This document shows positions 23,872 to 32,922 of a stretch of DNA of 34,846 nucleotides, piece after piece. The stretch comes from Acidobacteriota bacterium (GTDB lineage: Bacteria; Acidobacteriota; Terriglobia; Bryobacterales; Bryobacteraceae). The notes beneath the pieces are model-generated. The model saw nothing but the letters and a program-made list of their open reading frames with translations. It was not told where the DNA came from and did no database searches. The position numbers and the translations under genes were made by a program. Every line of letters starts with the position of its first letter. Within the stretch, counting starts at the first letter, position 1. The stretch lies in NCBI GenBank assembly GCA_025350695.1, contig JANXXI010000288.1, positions 1 through 34,846 of the forward strand, in the 5' to 3' direction.

Positions 23872-24250
23872 TTATAACCAGAGAGCGAATCGGGGCCCGG
23901 ACTACTCTTCAAACTAAAATCGCTTTCCCACAAAGAGAGCGATCTCGTATCGGTGCGTTGTTGTTATTCAGCGTTCAGGGGGGGTGTCGAAGTGGAATGC
24001 CTGAAAGGTCGGCGTTGGTCGGGGCATCAGCGTCGTCAGTCTGCTAAAGCAGATAAGCGCTCGGCGGCGGCGATTCATTTGACGTTAAGACAGCCCCTCT
24101 GTCGCAGGCGTTCGAAGAAAGTAAGCCACCGTGTGCGGCGCCCTTACGTCAAAAAAGAAGCTTCAAGGCCCATTGCACCCCTCTCGCCGATTCACCGGTC
24201 CTACTAATTGCCCTTGCGCTGGCGGTCGAAACGGTCGCGCAACATGTCTT
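23872..24250. repeat. 380-bp direct repeat, copy 1
   Basis: It matches 27801-28180 along its whole length at roughly nine of ten bases, with a few small indels. It contains the last 33 or so codons of a minus-strand TonB-receptor gene (24149-24250) and about 280 bases of what would be downstream sequence. Two hairpins are kept in both copies: ATCGCTTTC...GAGAGCGAT and TCTGCT-AA-AGCAGA. The two copies bracket the TonB receptor gene at 24327-27671. Confidence 0.85.
24149..24250 (-). pseudogene. 3' end of a lost TonB-receptor gene
   Basis: The minus strand reads GKTCCATVSTASARAISRTG, then ESARGVQWALKLLF and a TGA stop. This closely matches the C-terminus of the intact receptor at 28080-31865 (GQTCCATVSTASARAIIQTG...ALKLLF), including the terminal aromatic residue needed for outer-membrane insertion. 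Nothing of the rest of the gene remains upstream. Confidence 0.8.
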
Positions 24251-24311
24251 GCCAGAAGGCCGCGGATGAAACAGGCACAATTCAATGTCGCCAAAATTGC
24301 ATATACTGGGC

Positions 24312-24326
24312 GGAGGAATTGCCTCC
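24312..24326 (+). promoter_or_regulatory. Shine-Dalgarno sequence in a small hairpin
   Basis: GGAGG (24312-24316) is the only good ribosome-binding site for the ATG at 24327. It is followed by AATTG and CCTCC (24322-24326), which can pair with it completely. The stem ends at the start codon, so folding would hide the ribosome-binding site. Confidence 0.55.
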
Positions 24327-27300
24327 ATGAAAATCCGTCGGATGTTCGAATTGGTCATCGTGCTTGGACTTTCTGTTTGGGGTCAGGGCACGTCGACGAT
24401 TACCGGAGAGGTCAGCGATCCAGGTGGCGCAGTTGTCCCAGGGGCCAGGGTCCGCATTCGGAACGTGGACACTAACGCACTTCGCGAACTGGAAACAAAC
24501 GCCGAAGGATCCTACACGGTGGCAAGCCTGGCCCCCGGAAACTACGATTTAGAGGTTGAAAGAGCCGCCTTCCAAACGCACAAAGTCCTGGGCATTTCTC
24601 TTGAGCTTGGCCAGGTTCTGCGCCTCGATGTGGGCCTACGGGTTGGCCTCGTAAGCGAGTCCGTGAGCGTCACCACGGAGGCATCGCTGATCAACACAGA
24701 GTCGGGAGCGGTCAAGGGCGATGTGATCAGCAACCAACAGATCAACGAAATTCCCCTGGACGGCCGCGACTTCACCGATCTAGCTTTCATGGTTGCGGGC
24801 GTCGTTCCGATGGCACAAGGGGGCCAAGGTTCTGGTTTGAACATTAACGGGGCGCGAGCGGATTCGACTAACTATTCGGTGGATGGCTTTGATAGCAGAA
24901 ACCCGCGCGGGGCGGCCTCGCAAGTGCGGCCTAACTTGAGCGCCATGCAAGAATTCAAGATGGAGGTTTCAGGATTTTCCGCGGAGCATGGACGAATGGC
25001 GGGCGGGGTGATGAACATGGTCATCCGTTCTGGCACGAATCGTTTTCACGGCGATCTGTTCGAATTTTTGCGAAACGATATTTTTGACGCGCGGGCTTTC
25101 TTCGACGAAAAAAAACTACCATTGCGCCGCAACCAGTTTGGCGCAACCCTGCATGGTCCCCTTCGTCGCGACAGAACCTTTTTCATGGTGAGTTGGGAAA
25201 GCCTTCGCGAGGTATTGGGGGAAAGTAGCATTGGAAACGTGCCGACCTTGGCGCAACGCGGCGGCGATTTTTCGCGATCTGTTGTTCCAATTACCGGCGC
25301 CGTGCTCTATCTAAAAGATCCCTTGGCCACAGGAACCTGTTCGGCAACGGGTGCGGCCGCTTGTTTTCCCGGAAATCGGATTCCGGCCAGCCGTTTTGAC
25401 CCGATCGCCCAAAAACTGATGGCCTATTATCCTCTCCCCAACCGCGCCGATCCATTCAATAACTTCATTGCGACGGCAAGGGATTTCGATACCTTCGACA
25501 GCTATATGGTGAAGGTGGATCACCGTTTTTCGCAAAAGGACACGGTGGCCTACCGATGGCAGTGGAGAATAGCTAACAACACCACGCCTTTTGCCGGCAG
25601 CGGACTCGGCCTTTGGCCAACTTTAGTCAGAGACCCCCGGCAGTTGATGGGCGCCGATTTTCAACACATGTTCACCCCAACTCTAATCATGGAATTGCGC
25701 GGCGGCTTCAACGGAAGCGCTACCAAGGAAGGAGAGAAGTTTCAAGGGCAGGACATTGCCGGGCAACTAGGAATCGAAGGGGTGACAAATGATCCTTTGC
25801 TTCGCGGATTTCCGCGCTTCACGGTGCAGGATTATCTGCCTATCGGCTCGGCGGCCGCCCAACCACAGCACTATGCGGTAACGGTGTTGCAGACCAGCGC
25901 TAAATGGACCTGGATCACGGGAAAACATACCTTGAAGTGGGGAGCAGATCTGGAGCGGGCCCGCTTCAATCAACCCTACAACGACAACGCAAGAGGCACC
26001 TTTGCCTTTCAACGAAACTGGACGAATCATTCCGTTGGCGACCTTCTGCTTGGCATGCTGCAGACGGCTACCCGCAATGCGGAACCCACGCGGAACTACC
26101 TTAGAAGCGTCAGTGTCGGCTCCTATTTTACGGATGATTTCAAGGTTACCCGTTCGCTGACCCTAAACCTGGGAATGCGCTACGAGCTTGATCTGCCGCC
26201 CGTGGACAAGTATGACCGCGCATCTAACTTTGACGCGGGGCTAGGCAAGATCATCATTGCAAGCAAGGCGAATTTACCGGGCCTGGAGGAAAGGTTGGCG
26301 AAGTACAACCTGCGGGACAAGGTGCTTTTTGCTGAAGAAATTGGACGTCCCAGATCCTTGGTGTATCCGGACTGGGTGAACCTTGCTCCACGACTGGGGT
26401 TTGCCTGGCGATTGCCTAGCCGCCATAACCGGACAACCGTGCTTCGCGGCGGGTACGGCATATTCTTCACTGGCCATTTGCTGAATCCTATCCGGACATC
26501 GTTGATGACGGGCTTTCCTTTTTCCGTGAACCAGACATTCACTCGCGTGGCGGCAGATCCAACCATAGTTACTCTTTCCAATCCCTTCCCGGAGGGCAAG
26601 GCGACTGAGGGCAACACCACGAATTCGAACGGCTACGATCCACGCCCGAAGCTGGGCGACCTGCAAAGTTATAACCTTACAATGGAGCGGGAACTGGCGC
26701 CGGGTTGGGCGGTTGAGGTGGGTTATGTTGGCTCAAAAGGCACACACTTAGGGCGGCAATACGACATCAATCAGCCAGTGCGCACCCTGGCGGCCTACCA
26801 GGCGAACGTCGCATTTCCGCGTCCTATCGCCGGCTTTAATACGGTTAACTATTATTCTTTTGGAGCGAATTCAAGCTACAACGCTGGACAGTTTTCCCTT
26901 CGCCGGCAATCGCGCGGATCTATTGTCCGCTTCAACTATTCCTTCAGCAAATCGGTTGACGATGCTTCGCAATTAAGCGGGGTTTCCACAGGCGGATTCA
27001 CGGGTGCGCAAAATGCGCGGGACCTGAAATCAGAAAGAGCCCGGTCGGATTTCGACCGTCGCCAAGTGGTTACGGCAATATTTTCCATGTCGGTCCCGTT
27101 CGGCCAGGGAAGGAAATTTCTTTCCCAGGCCCGAGGGTGGTCCAACGCGCTGGTGGGCGGCTGGCAGATGTCGGGCAGCGCTACTTATTACACGGGCCAA
27201 GCGTTCACGCCAACATCGACGAACGTCGATACAAGCTTGGGCGAATCGCCTAGGCCAAATCGTATCGGTTCCGGAATTCAGGAGGACGTTGCAGGGAGCG

Positions 27301-27671
27301 GACGCCGGGGTGTGGATTATCCTTGGTTCAAATTGCGGGACTTCGAGCCAGTACCGAGGTGCGCTTCCCGCACTGTTTGTGAAACCAGCGCCTTTGGTTT
27401 TTCGCCTTTCAATTTTGGTAACTCTGGGCGTAACATTTTGGACGGCCCTTCACAACAGTTCGTGAATATGGCGCTCCTGAAGAACTTTCGCCTCGCGGAG
27501 GGGAAGCGAGTGCAACTGCGCTATGAGCTGTTCAATATCCTCAACCATCCCAATTTTCAACTTCCGGACAAACTGTTTAACGGACTTGGGGGAGGGCTGA
27601 TTACGTCGGTTGTAGATCGTGGACGCGGGGGCCCAAGGGTGATGCAGGTTGGCTTAAAACTTGAGTTCTAA
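24327..27671 (+). CDS. TonB-dependent receptor-like outer-membrane protein
   Basis: This protein of about 1114 residues has a signal peptide (MKIRRMFELVIVLGLSVWGQ), a carboxypeptidase-regulatory domain (STITGEVSDPGGAVVPGARV...GSYTVASLAPGNYDLEVE), a plug domain (EIPLDGRDFTDLAFMVAGVV...NINGARADSTNYSVDGFDSR), and a long beta-barrel ending in VGLKLEF with the terminal Phe expected for outer-membrane insertion. It is the OAR-like family that is greatly expanded in Acidobacteria, thought to take up large substrates such as oligosaccharides or peptides. The ATG at 24327 is chosen because it gives the signal peptide. It lies between two copies of a 380-bp repeat. Confidence 0.9.
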   Translation: MKIRRMFELVIVLGLSVWGQGTSTITGEVSDPGGAVVPGARVRIRNVDTNALRELETNAEGSYTVASLAPGNYDLEVERAAFQTHKVLGISLELGQVLRLDVGLRVGLVSESVSVTTEASLINTESGAVKGDVISNQQINEIPLDGRDFTDLAFMVAGVVPMAQGGQGSGLNINGARADSTNYSVDGFDSRNPRGAASQVRPNLSAMQEFKMEVSGFSAEHGRMAGGVMNMVIRSGTNRFHGDLFEFLRNDIFDARAFFDEKKLPLRRNQFGATLHGPLRRDRTFFMVSWESLREVLGESSIGNVPTLAQRGGDFSRSVVPITGAVLYLKDPLATGTCSATGAAACFPGNRIPASRFDPIAQKLMAYYPLPNRADPFNNFIATARDFDTFDSYMVKVDHRFSQKDTVAYRWQWRIANNTTPFAGSGLGLWPTLVRDPRQLMGADFQHMFTPTLIMELRGGFNGSATKEGEKFQGQDIAGQLGIEGVTNDPLLRGFPRFTVQDYLPIGSAAAQPQHYAVTVLQTSAKWTWITGKHTLKWGADLERARFNQPYNDNARGTFAFQRNWTNHSVGDLLLGMLQTATRNAEPTRNYLRSVSVGSYFTDDFKVTRSLTLNLGMRYELDLPPVDKYDRASNFDAGLGKIIIASKANLPGLEERLAKYNLRDKVLFAEEIGRPRSLVYPDWVNLAPRLGFAWRLPSRHNRTTVLRGGYGIFFTGHLLNPIRTSLMTGFPFSVNQTFTRVAADPTIVTLSNPFPEGKATEGNTTNSNGYDPRPKLGDLQSYNLTMERELAPGWAVEVGYVGSKGTHLGRQYDINQPVRTLAAYQANVAFPRPIAGFNTVNYYSFGANSSYNAGQFSLRRQSRGSIVRFNYSFSKSVDDASQLSGVSTGGFTGAQNARDLKSERARSDFDRRQVVTAIFSMSVPFGQGRKFLSQARGWSNALVGGWQMSGSATYYTGQAFTPTSTNVDTSLGESPRPNRIGSGIQEDVAGSGRRGVDYPWFKLRDFEPVPRCASRTVCETSAFGFSPFNFGNSGRNILDGPSQQFVNMALLKNFRLAEGKRVQLRYELFNILNHPNFQLPDKLFNGLGGGLITSVVDRGRGGPRVMQVGLKLEF

Positions 27672-27800
27672 CTGTGCCTCAGCTGGAGATATTGGCCCCT
27701 ACGGAATGCTCGTCACCGCCAATCGCCCAACTATATCTCCCATACCTTCAACCACTTCGCCTCGCGCTAAAATAAACCTTAAACACCTCCCCGTAGTAGC

Positions 27801-28180
27801 TTATATCCAGAGAGCGAATCCGGGCCCGGACTACTCTTCAAACCAAAATCGCTTTCCCACAAGGAGAGCGATCTCGTATCGGTACGAGTTGTTGTTATTC
27901 AGCGTTCAGGCGGGGTTGTAAAGTGGAATAACTGAAAGGTCGGCGTTGGTCGGGGATCAGCGTCGTCAGTCTGCTACAGCAGACAAACCGCTCGGCGGCG
28001 GCGATTCAGTTGAAGCTAAGATAGCCCCTCTGTCGCTTACATTCGAAAAGAGTAAGCCACCTTGTGCGGCGCCCTTGCGTCAAAAAAGAAGCTTCAAAGC
28101 CAGATGCACCACTCTCGCCGATTCACCCGTCTGAATAATTGCCCTTGCGCTGGCGGTCGAGACCGTGGCGCAACACGTCT
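27801..28180. repeat. 380-bp direct repeat, copy 2
   Basis: The partner of 23872-24250. Here the repeat covers the true 3' end of the receptor gene on the minus strand (28080-28180) and its downstream region. The stem GTCTGCT-AC-AGCAGAC is perfect in this copy; in copy 1 one pair is changed to a G-U type pair, so the fold is kept. The stretch 27672-27800 before it shows nothing recognisable. Confidence 0.85.
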
Positions 28181-31100
28181 GCCCGAATGCTGCCGATGTG
28201 TACAGATTACTCCCCACATTGGCGTCACGAGGATTGTCGAAGTTGGGGTGGTTCAAGAAGTTGAATGCCTCAGCTCGAAATTGCAATGAGACCTTTTCAC
28301 TCAGCTTGAACTTCTTGGCTACGCTCATATCCAGGTTGAAATATCCCGGTGAATTAAAAATGTTCCGTCCCGACCCGTTTTCTCCAGGAGCGGGCAACCT
28401 GAAGCCGCTGGAATTGGCGAACACCACCGGCCCGGCCACGTTGGACTTCTCCACCAACACAACCTGAGGTTGCACTCCACCCACGAAATCCACGCGCGAA
28501 TCGTGCGAGAAATTTGCGGTGCGGACGCCAGACCGAACGCTGAACGGCTCGCCCGTTGTGATCGATGCAAGGCCATTCACACTCCAGCCGCCGATCACGT
28601 GATTCACCGCTCGTGGAGCATTGCCGAAAAGCGCCTTGCCTTGTCCCACCGGCAGATCGAAAATGAAACTGGCGTTAGCAACGTGAGTGCGGTCGAAATC
28701 GCTGCGAGCGCGTTCCAGCCGCCAGTTGCGAGTGTCAACCGGGGTCCGTGAGTTAGTATTGGAGAGCCCGCCACCAGAGCTGGCCGCAACCGGATCGACC
28801 GATTGATTGTCAATTGACTTACCAAACGTGTAAGACAAGTTGGTCATCAACCCTTTGCTGAAGCGCTTGCGTAACGTGGCTTGCAGCGAATGGAAGTAGG
28901 AATCGCCGCCCGAATCAATGTAAGTGATGGTGCTGAATTGTTGATTGGGCCGAAGCTTCGCCGCCAGCGTGGTTTGTTCAATCCGGCCGGCCATGTTGCC
29001 CGCCGCGTTCTGCCGCAAGTCCGTTAGCGATGCAGTGGAATTAACGAACGCCGCGTTAACGATTCCCTGCCGCAAAAGCGGTACGGACTGAGCCATCACG
29101 CCCGTCGGGCAAAGCGCACCATCGGGCTGGCACCCTGCGTTGAAGTTACCTTGCAGAGCCAGGAAGGAAGGTAGAATCGGATCCGCATTGATCTGGTTCA
29201 CGTCATATCCGCGGTAGAGCCGCGTGCCGCGCCGCCCTACGTATCCAACTTGCGCCACAAAGCCGCCGCGCACCATTTTTTGTATGTTGAAATTCCACTG
29301 GTGCACGGTGGGAATCTTTAGGTTTGGGTCGAACACTGTAAGTGTCGGCGAATTAGTGAGTAACTGAGGTGTAGCCTTCAGGAAGGAGGATGGTTTCACC
29401 GTGGGTGGTGTTAGTTCGTCTGGGAAGCCCGCTCCAATTCGCAGATCCGGAGCTGTTCCGCAACCCGGCGTCGTCGCTCCTCCAACCGTAGCTATGCACT
29501 GCGTCGTTAAGCCCGGCACTTTGCCCGACACCGCTGTTACTTGGAAAGATGAGAGCGTATCGAACGCCATGGAGTAACCGGAGCGAATAACGAAGTCCTG
29601 CCGAGGGCTCCAAACGATCGCCAAGCGGGGGCCCACTGCCCCCCAGTTCATGTTGTTCGTCCATCGGTCTGCTTTGACGAACGTAACTAGGCCTTGCGAG
29701 CCATCGACGGCACGATCCGGTACATACACCCGGTCGTGGGATTCGGTCGGCGGTGGGTTCAATTCCCAGCGCAGACCAACGTTCAGCGTCAGGTTTTTGC
29801 GGATGCGATATTCGTCCTGGGCAAAGAAGTTGTACTGCTTCAGACGATGGCCCATGTTCCACAGCGTCACCCCTTCCTTCGTTTTGAAGGGTAGAAATGT
29901 ATCGGAATTCAGGTCTCCCAGGAAAGTCTGTGACAGTCGCGCGGGGATACCCATTACGTCGTTGATCACGTTCAGCAACCGCGTATTATCCGTGGCATTG
30001 ATACCCGTGACGCTTGTTCCAGCAAGGGACGGCGTATTGAAGCCCACAGGCGGACGAACTGTGGTGGAAAAACTGGTGAGTGGAGTTACATTGATGCCGC
30101 CGGGCTGGCCGCGTTGATCGTTATGACGGTAGAAACGGAAATTGAAACCCGTCTTGAAGAAATGCTTGCCGTTCAAGTAACTGACGTTGTCCAAAATCTG
30201 CGGCGTCGTGACTACACGAAAAGTACGCGGCGTGTTTAGGACGCCAGGATCCAATAAGTTGAAGGCGGTTCCCGAACCGCGGGCATACGAGGCAATGTTA
30301 GGGAAATCGGGATTGGCCTCGCCTTGCGTGAACAGTGCGCCGAAGCGGGAGAAGCCCATAGTCAGTTCATTGGTGATCCGTGGGGAGATGATGCTGCGTA
30401 GTCCCAGAGCCAAACTCATGCTGGTGCGGTAGACCTCGCCTAGCGGAGTCGTAGTGGGGTAAAGCTGCGGGCGGCTGTTGTTCGGGTCGCCTCCAAGCGT
30501 GTTGTTGCCGCTTTGCAGCCATCGGCCAAAGAGGTTGTGCGAATCGTTGATTTTATGATCGATGCGGCCGGAGTAACTAGGTCCCCGCACTTTATAGGGC
30601 GGGTTCCACAAGTAAGTGGCGGTGTTAAAACCGTCGCCAGTATTGAACGCGTTGGGAAGCGGAATGTTGTTCATCAACTTGCCGATTACTGGATCGACGC
30701 CACGCTTCAAAGGGTCGTTCGCGGCGAAGTTGAATGTCGCAACGCAACCAGAATCGGTGTTGCTCGTGCAGTCCCGAACTTCCGGACGCAGAGCTCCAGT
30801 GCGAGGGTCAACCATGCGAGGCGAATTGCGTGTTAATGTTTCACCATCGATCACCAAAGGCCGCGCTGGGTTGGCAATGAAGTAGCGGTAGATGCCTTTG
30901 CGCGCAGAGTCGGTATAAATGGTGGGGACGCTGCCGTACACTTGATCCACCGGCTGGGAGATATTAATCTGTTGCCCTTGATAACTGAAATAGAAGAACG
31001 TCTTGTTCCTCTTCAGCGGCCCGCCGATGGAAACGCCGTACTGGTTCAACTTGATATCCGGCTTGGGCGTGTCGAGCGCGTTTGAGAAAAATTCATTGGC

Positions 31101-31865
31101 GTTCAGCGCCGTGTTGCGTAAGAAGTGGAACAGCGTGCCGTGAAACTGATTCGTCCCGCTGCGGGTTGCAACAGATACCGAGGCGCCCGAGTTGCGCCCC
31201 TCTTCGGCCGTTGCGTTGGAAGTTGTAACTTTGTACTCTTCCACATTGTCGGGAGTTAGCCGGTAAACATTGTTAGTCGGGTTATTAACGGAAGACTCAT
31301 TGGCGTCGATGCCGTCGATCGTAACGTTATGCGCCATATCGCGCGAACCATTCACGTGCACGCCAGTACCTGCGCCGCCATTGGAGCGCTGCATAACTCC
31401 TGGTTCCAGGCCAAGTAACGTCAGCGGATTGCGACCGTTCAACGGGAGGTCGACAATCGCTTTTTGCGCAACAACGTTGCCCAGTGTGGCGTTAGCGGTT
31501 TCAACCACGTCAGCCTGGCTCGTCACCGTCACGGTTTCATTCACTTCACCGATTTCCAGATGTAGATCAACCGTAAGTGGAGTGCTCACGGTAAGTCCTA
31601 TCTTGCTACGCTTGACTTTCTTAAAGCCGGCCATTTCCGCGGTAATCGTGTAAGTGCCAACCGGCAAAGCCGAGAAGCCGTAAAGGCCGGCGGATGTGGT
31701 CACTTGATGGTTCGAAGAACCTGTGGCCTCGTTATCCGCGATGACGGTTGCCCCGGCGACCAGTGCTCCGCTTGAATCCGTGACGGAGCCAGAGATAGAG
31801 GAAGTGGAGGTCTGCGCAAGCAGCGCCCCGGCGCCAAGCATTGTTAAGAGGACCGACCGAAGCAT
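28080..31865 (-). CDS. TonB-dependent receptor-like outer-membrane protein
   Basis: A very large receptor of about 1261 residues. The signal peptide is MLRSVLLTMLGAGALLAQ, then follow a carboxypeptidase-regulatory domain (SSISGSVTDSSGALVAGATV...GLYGFSALPVGTYTITAE), a plug (DLPLNGRNPLTLLGLEPGVM...HVNGSRDMAHNVTIDGIDAN), and a beta-barrel ending in LALKLLF. The ATG at 31865 is preferred over a start 12 codons upstream because it opens the signal peptide. It follows the aldo/keto reductase gene on the same strand with a 32-base gap, so the two may be co-transcribed. Its 3' end lies in copy 2 of the 380-bp repeat. The substrate is unknown. Confidence 0.92.
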   Translation of the reverse strand: MLRSVLLTMLGAGALLAQTSTSSISGSVTDSSGALVAGATVIADNEATGSSNHQVTTSAGLYGFSALPVGTYTITAEMAGFKKVKRSKIGLTVSTPLTVDLHLEIGEVNETVTVTSQADVVETANATLGNVVAQKAIVDLPLNGRNPLTLLGLEPGVMQRSNGGAGTGVHVNGSRDMAHNVTIDGIDANESSVNNPTNNVYRLTPDNVEEYKVTTSNATAEEGRNSGASVSVATRSGTNQFHGTLFHFLRNTALNANEFFSNALDTPKPDIKLNQYGVSIGGPLKRNKTFFYFSYQGQQINISQPVDQVYGSVPTIYTDSARKGIYRYFIANPARPLVIDGETLTRNSPRMVDPRTGALRPEVRDCTSNTDSGCVATFNFAANDPLKRGVDPVIGKLMNNIPLPNAFNTGDGFNTATYLWNPPYKVRGPSYSGRIDHKINDSHNLFGRWLQSGNNTLGGDPNNSRPQLYPTTTPLGEVYRTSMSLALGLRSIISPRITNELTMGFSRFGALFTQGEANPDFPNIASYARGSGTAFNLLDPGVLNTPRTFRVVTTPQILDNVSYLNGKHFFKTGFNFRFYRHNDQRGQPGGINVTPLTSFSTTVRPPVGFNTPSLAGTSVTGINATDNTRLLNVINDVMGIPARLSQTFLGDLNSDTFLPFKTKEGVTLWNMGHRLKQYNFFAQDEYRIRKNLTLNVGLRWELNPPPTESHDRVYVPDRAVDGSQGLVTFVKADRWTNNMNWGAVGPRLAIVWSPRQDFVIRSGYSMAFDTLSSFQVTAVSGKVPGLTTQCIATVGGATTPGCGTAPDLRIGAGFPDELTPPTVKPSSFLKATPQLLTNSPTLTVFDPNLKIPTVHQWNFNIQKMVRGGFVAQVGYVGRRGTRLYRGYDVNQINADPILPSFLALQGNFNAGCQPDGALCPTGVMAQSVPLLRQGIVNAAFVNSTASLTDLRQNAAGNMAGRIEQTTLAAKLRPNQQFSTITYIDSGGDSYFHSLQATLRKRFSKGLMTNLSYTFGKSIDNQSVDPVAASSGGGLSNTNSRTPVDTRNWRLERARSDFDRTHVANASFIFDLPVGQGKALFGNAPRAVNHVIGGWSVNGLASITTGEPFSVRSGVRTANFSHDSRVDFVGGVQPQVVLVEKSNVAGPVVFANSSGFRLPAPGENGSGRNIFNSPGYFNLDMSVAKKFKLSEKVSLQFRAEAFNFLNHPNFDNPRDANVGSNLYTSAAFGQTCCATVSTASARAIIQTGESARVVHLALKLLF

Positions 31866-31897
31866 ATCCACATTATGTGTGCAAAGTTTTATGAAAC

Positions 31898-32857
31898 TCA
31901 AGCCACAGCGAAGCCGTGTTGCTTGCGATGATGCGGTCCATCGTGCACCTGGGTTGACTTAAACGTTTCGTAGCGGCCATCGGTGCAGTGTTCGCGAACG
32001 CGCTCGACGAATGCCTCACGTTCCTTCTTCCCCATCGGTTTCATGCGCGCTACGGCCAGATTCTCCTTAAGCTGTTTCATGGAGAGAATTCCGCTGACCT
32101 GGCTCGTGATCGGCAGGCTAAGGCAATAGTGATAGCATTCGGCCGCAGTCACTTTCATTGTTTCAGGGAATAAGGCTTTCGGATAACCGCCGCCCAAACC
32201 CTTCATCCCGATCACGCCAACGTTGTGCGCGTGGCACTCAGGAACCACTTCGTTCTGAAAACTGCGGAACACCGCGTCGCCAACGTTGATAGGCATTTGC
32301 GCCGTGTCCCACTTCTTGTACTTCGCCAGCATGGCCATGTGAATGCGCGGATCCTTGTGGCCGGTGAAGCCTATGAAGCGAATCTTGCCGGCCTTCTTCG
32401 CCTCCAGCGCCGCCTTCATGCCGCCCTTGTCGAAGATCCAGTCGGGGTCGTTATCATAGTTGCATTCGTGAAACTGCCACAGGTCGATGCAATCGGTCTT
32501 TAAGCGGCGCAACGAATCTTCCAGGTTCTTCATGGAGCCGGCGTAATCGCGCTCGCAGTTCTTTGTCATCAGGAAAACCTTCTTGCGAAGGCCGTCCATG
32601 GCGAGACCCTTGCCCATCACTTCTTCGGAATACCCATCGTGATAATCCCAGGCGTTGTCGAAGAAGGTCAGCCCTTCGTCGATCGCCGCATGCATGATTC
32701 GGAACGCTTCCTTTTCCGGTTTGACTGCGCCGATGTGCCAACCTCCAAGGCAGAGGATGGAAACGCGCTCGCCGGTGCGGCCCAGGACACGCGTTGGAAT
32801 GCCTCCGCTGTAGTCGGTGTCTTTGATGTAATCTTTGGCAGATCCCTGTTTGGCCAT
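31898..32857 (-). CDS. Aldo/keto reductase
   Basis: This 319-residue NAD(P)H-dependent oxidoreductase has a TIM-barrel fold. The catalytic tetrad can be seen: Asp in FFDNAWDYHDG with Tyr shortly after it, Lys in FLMTKNCERD and His in WQFHECNYD. The N-terminus (IPTRVLGRTGERVSILCLGG) is typical. The C-terminal tail is polar, with His residues and no metal-binding cysteines. It is divergent from the Gfo/Idh/MocA gene with 65 bases between the starts, a pairing which suggests sugar or polyol metabolism. Confidence 0.92.
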   Translation of the reverse strand: MAKQGSAKDYIKDTDYSGGIPTRVLGRTGERVSILCLGGWHIGAVKPEKEAFRIMHAAIDEGLTFFDNAWDYHDGYSEEVMGKGLAMDGLRKKVFLMTKNCERDYAGSMKNLEDSLRRLKTDCIDLWQFHECNYDNDPDWIFDKGGMKAALEAKKAGKIRFIGFTGHKDPRIHMAMLAKYKKWDTAQMPINVGDAVFRSFQNEVVPECHAHNVGVIGMKGLGGGYPKALFPETMKVTAAECYHYCLSLPITSQVSGILSMKQLKENLAVARMKPMGKKEREAFVERVREHCTDGRYETFKSTQVHDGPHHRKQHGFAVA

Positions 32858-32922
32858 AAGTGTTAATCATCGCAAATTCGCCGTTGCCCAAGCACGAGGC
32901 CATTTCGCTATCGTAGTAACAA

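Noticed and set aside
25029-25046. A sigma-54-like TGGCACG element, noted because rpoN is in the window
   Set aside because: It lies inside the TonB receptor gene and lacks the TTGC part at the right distance. No convincing -24/-12 promoter was seen in an intergenic region.
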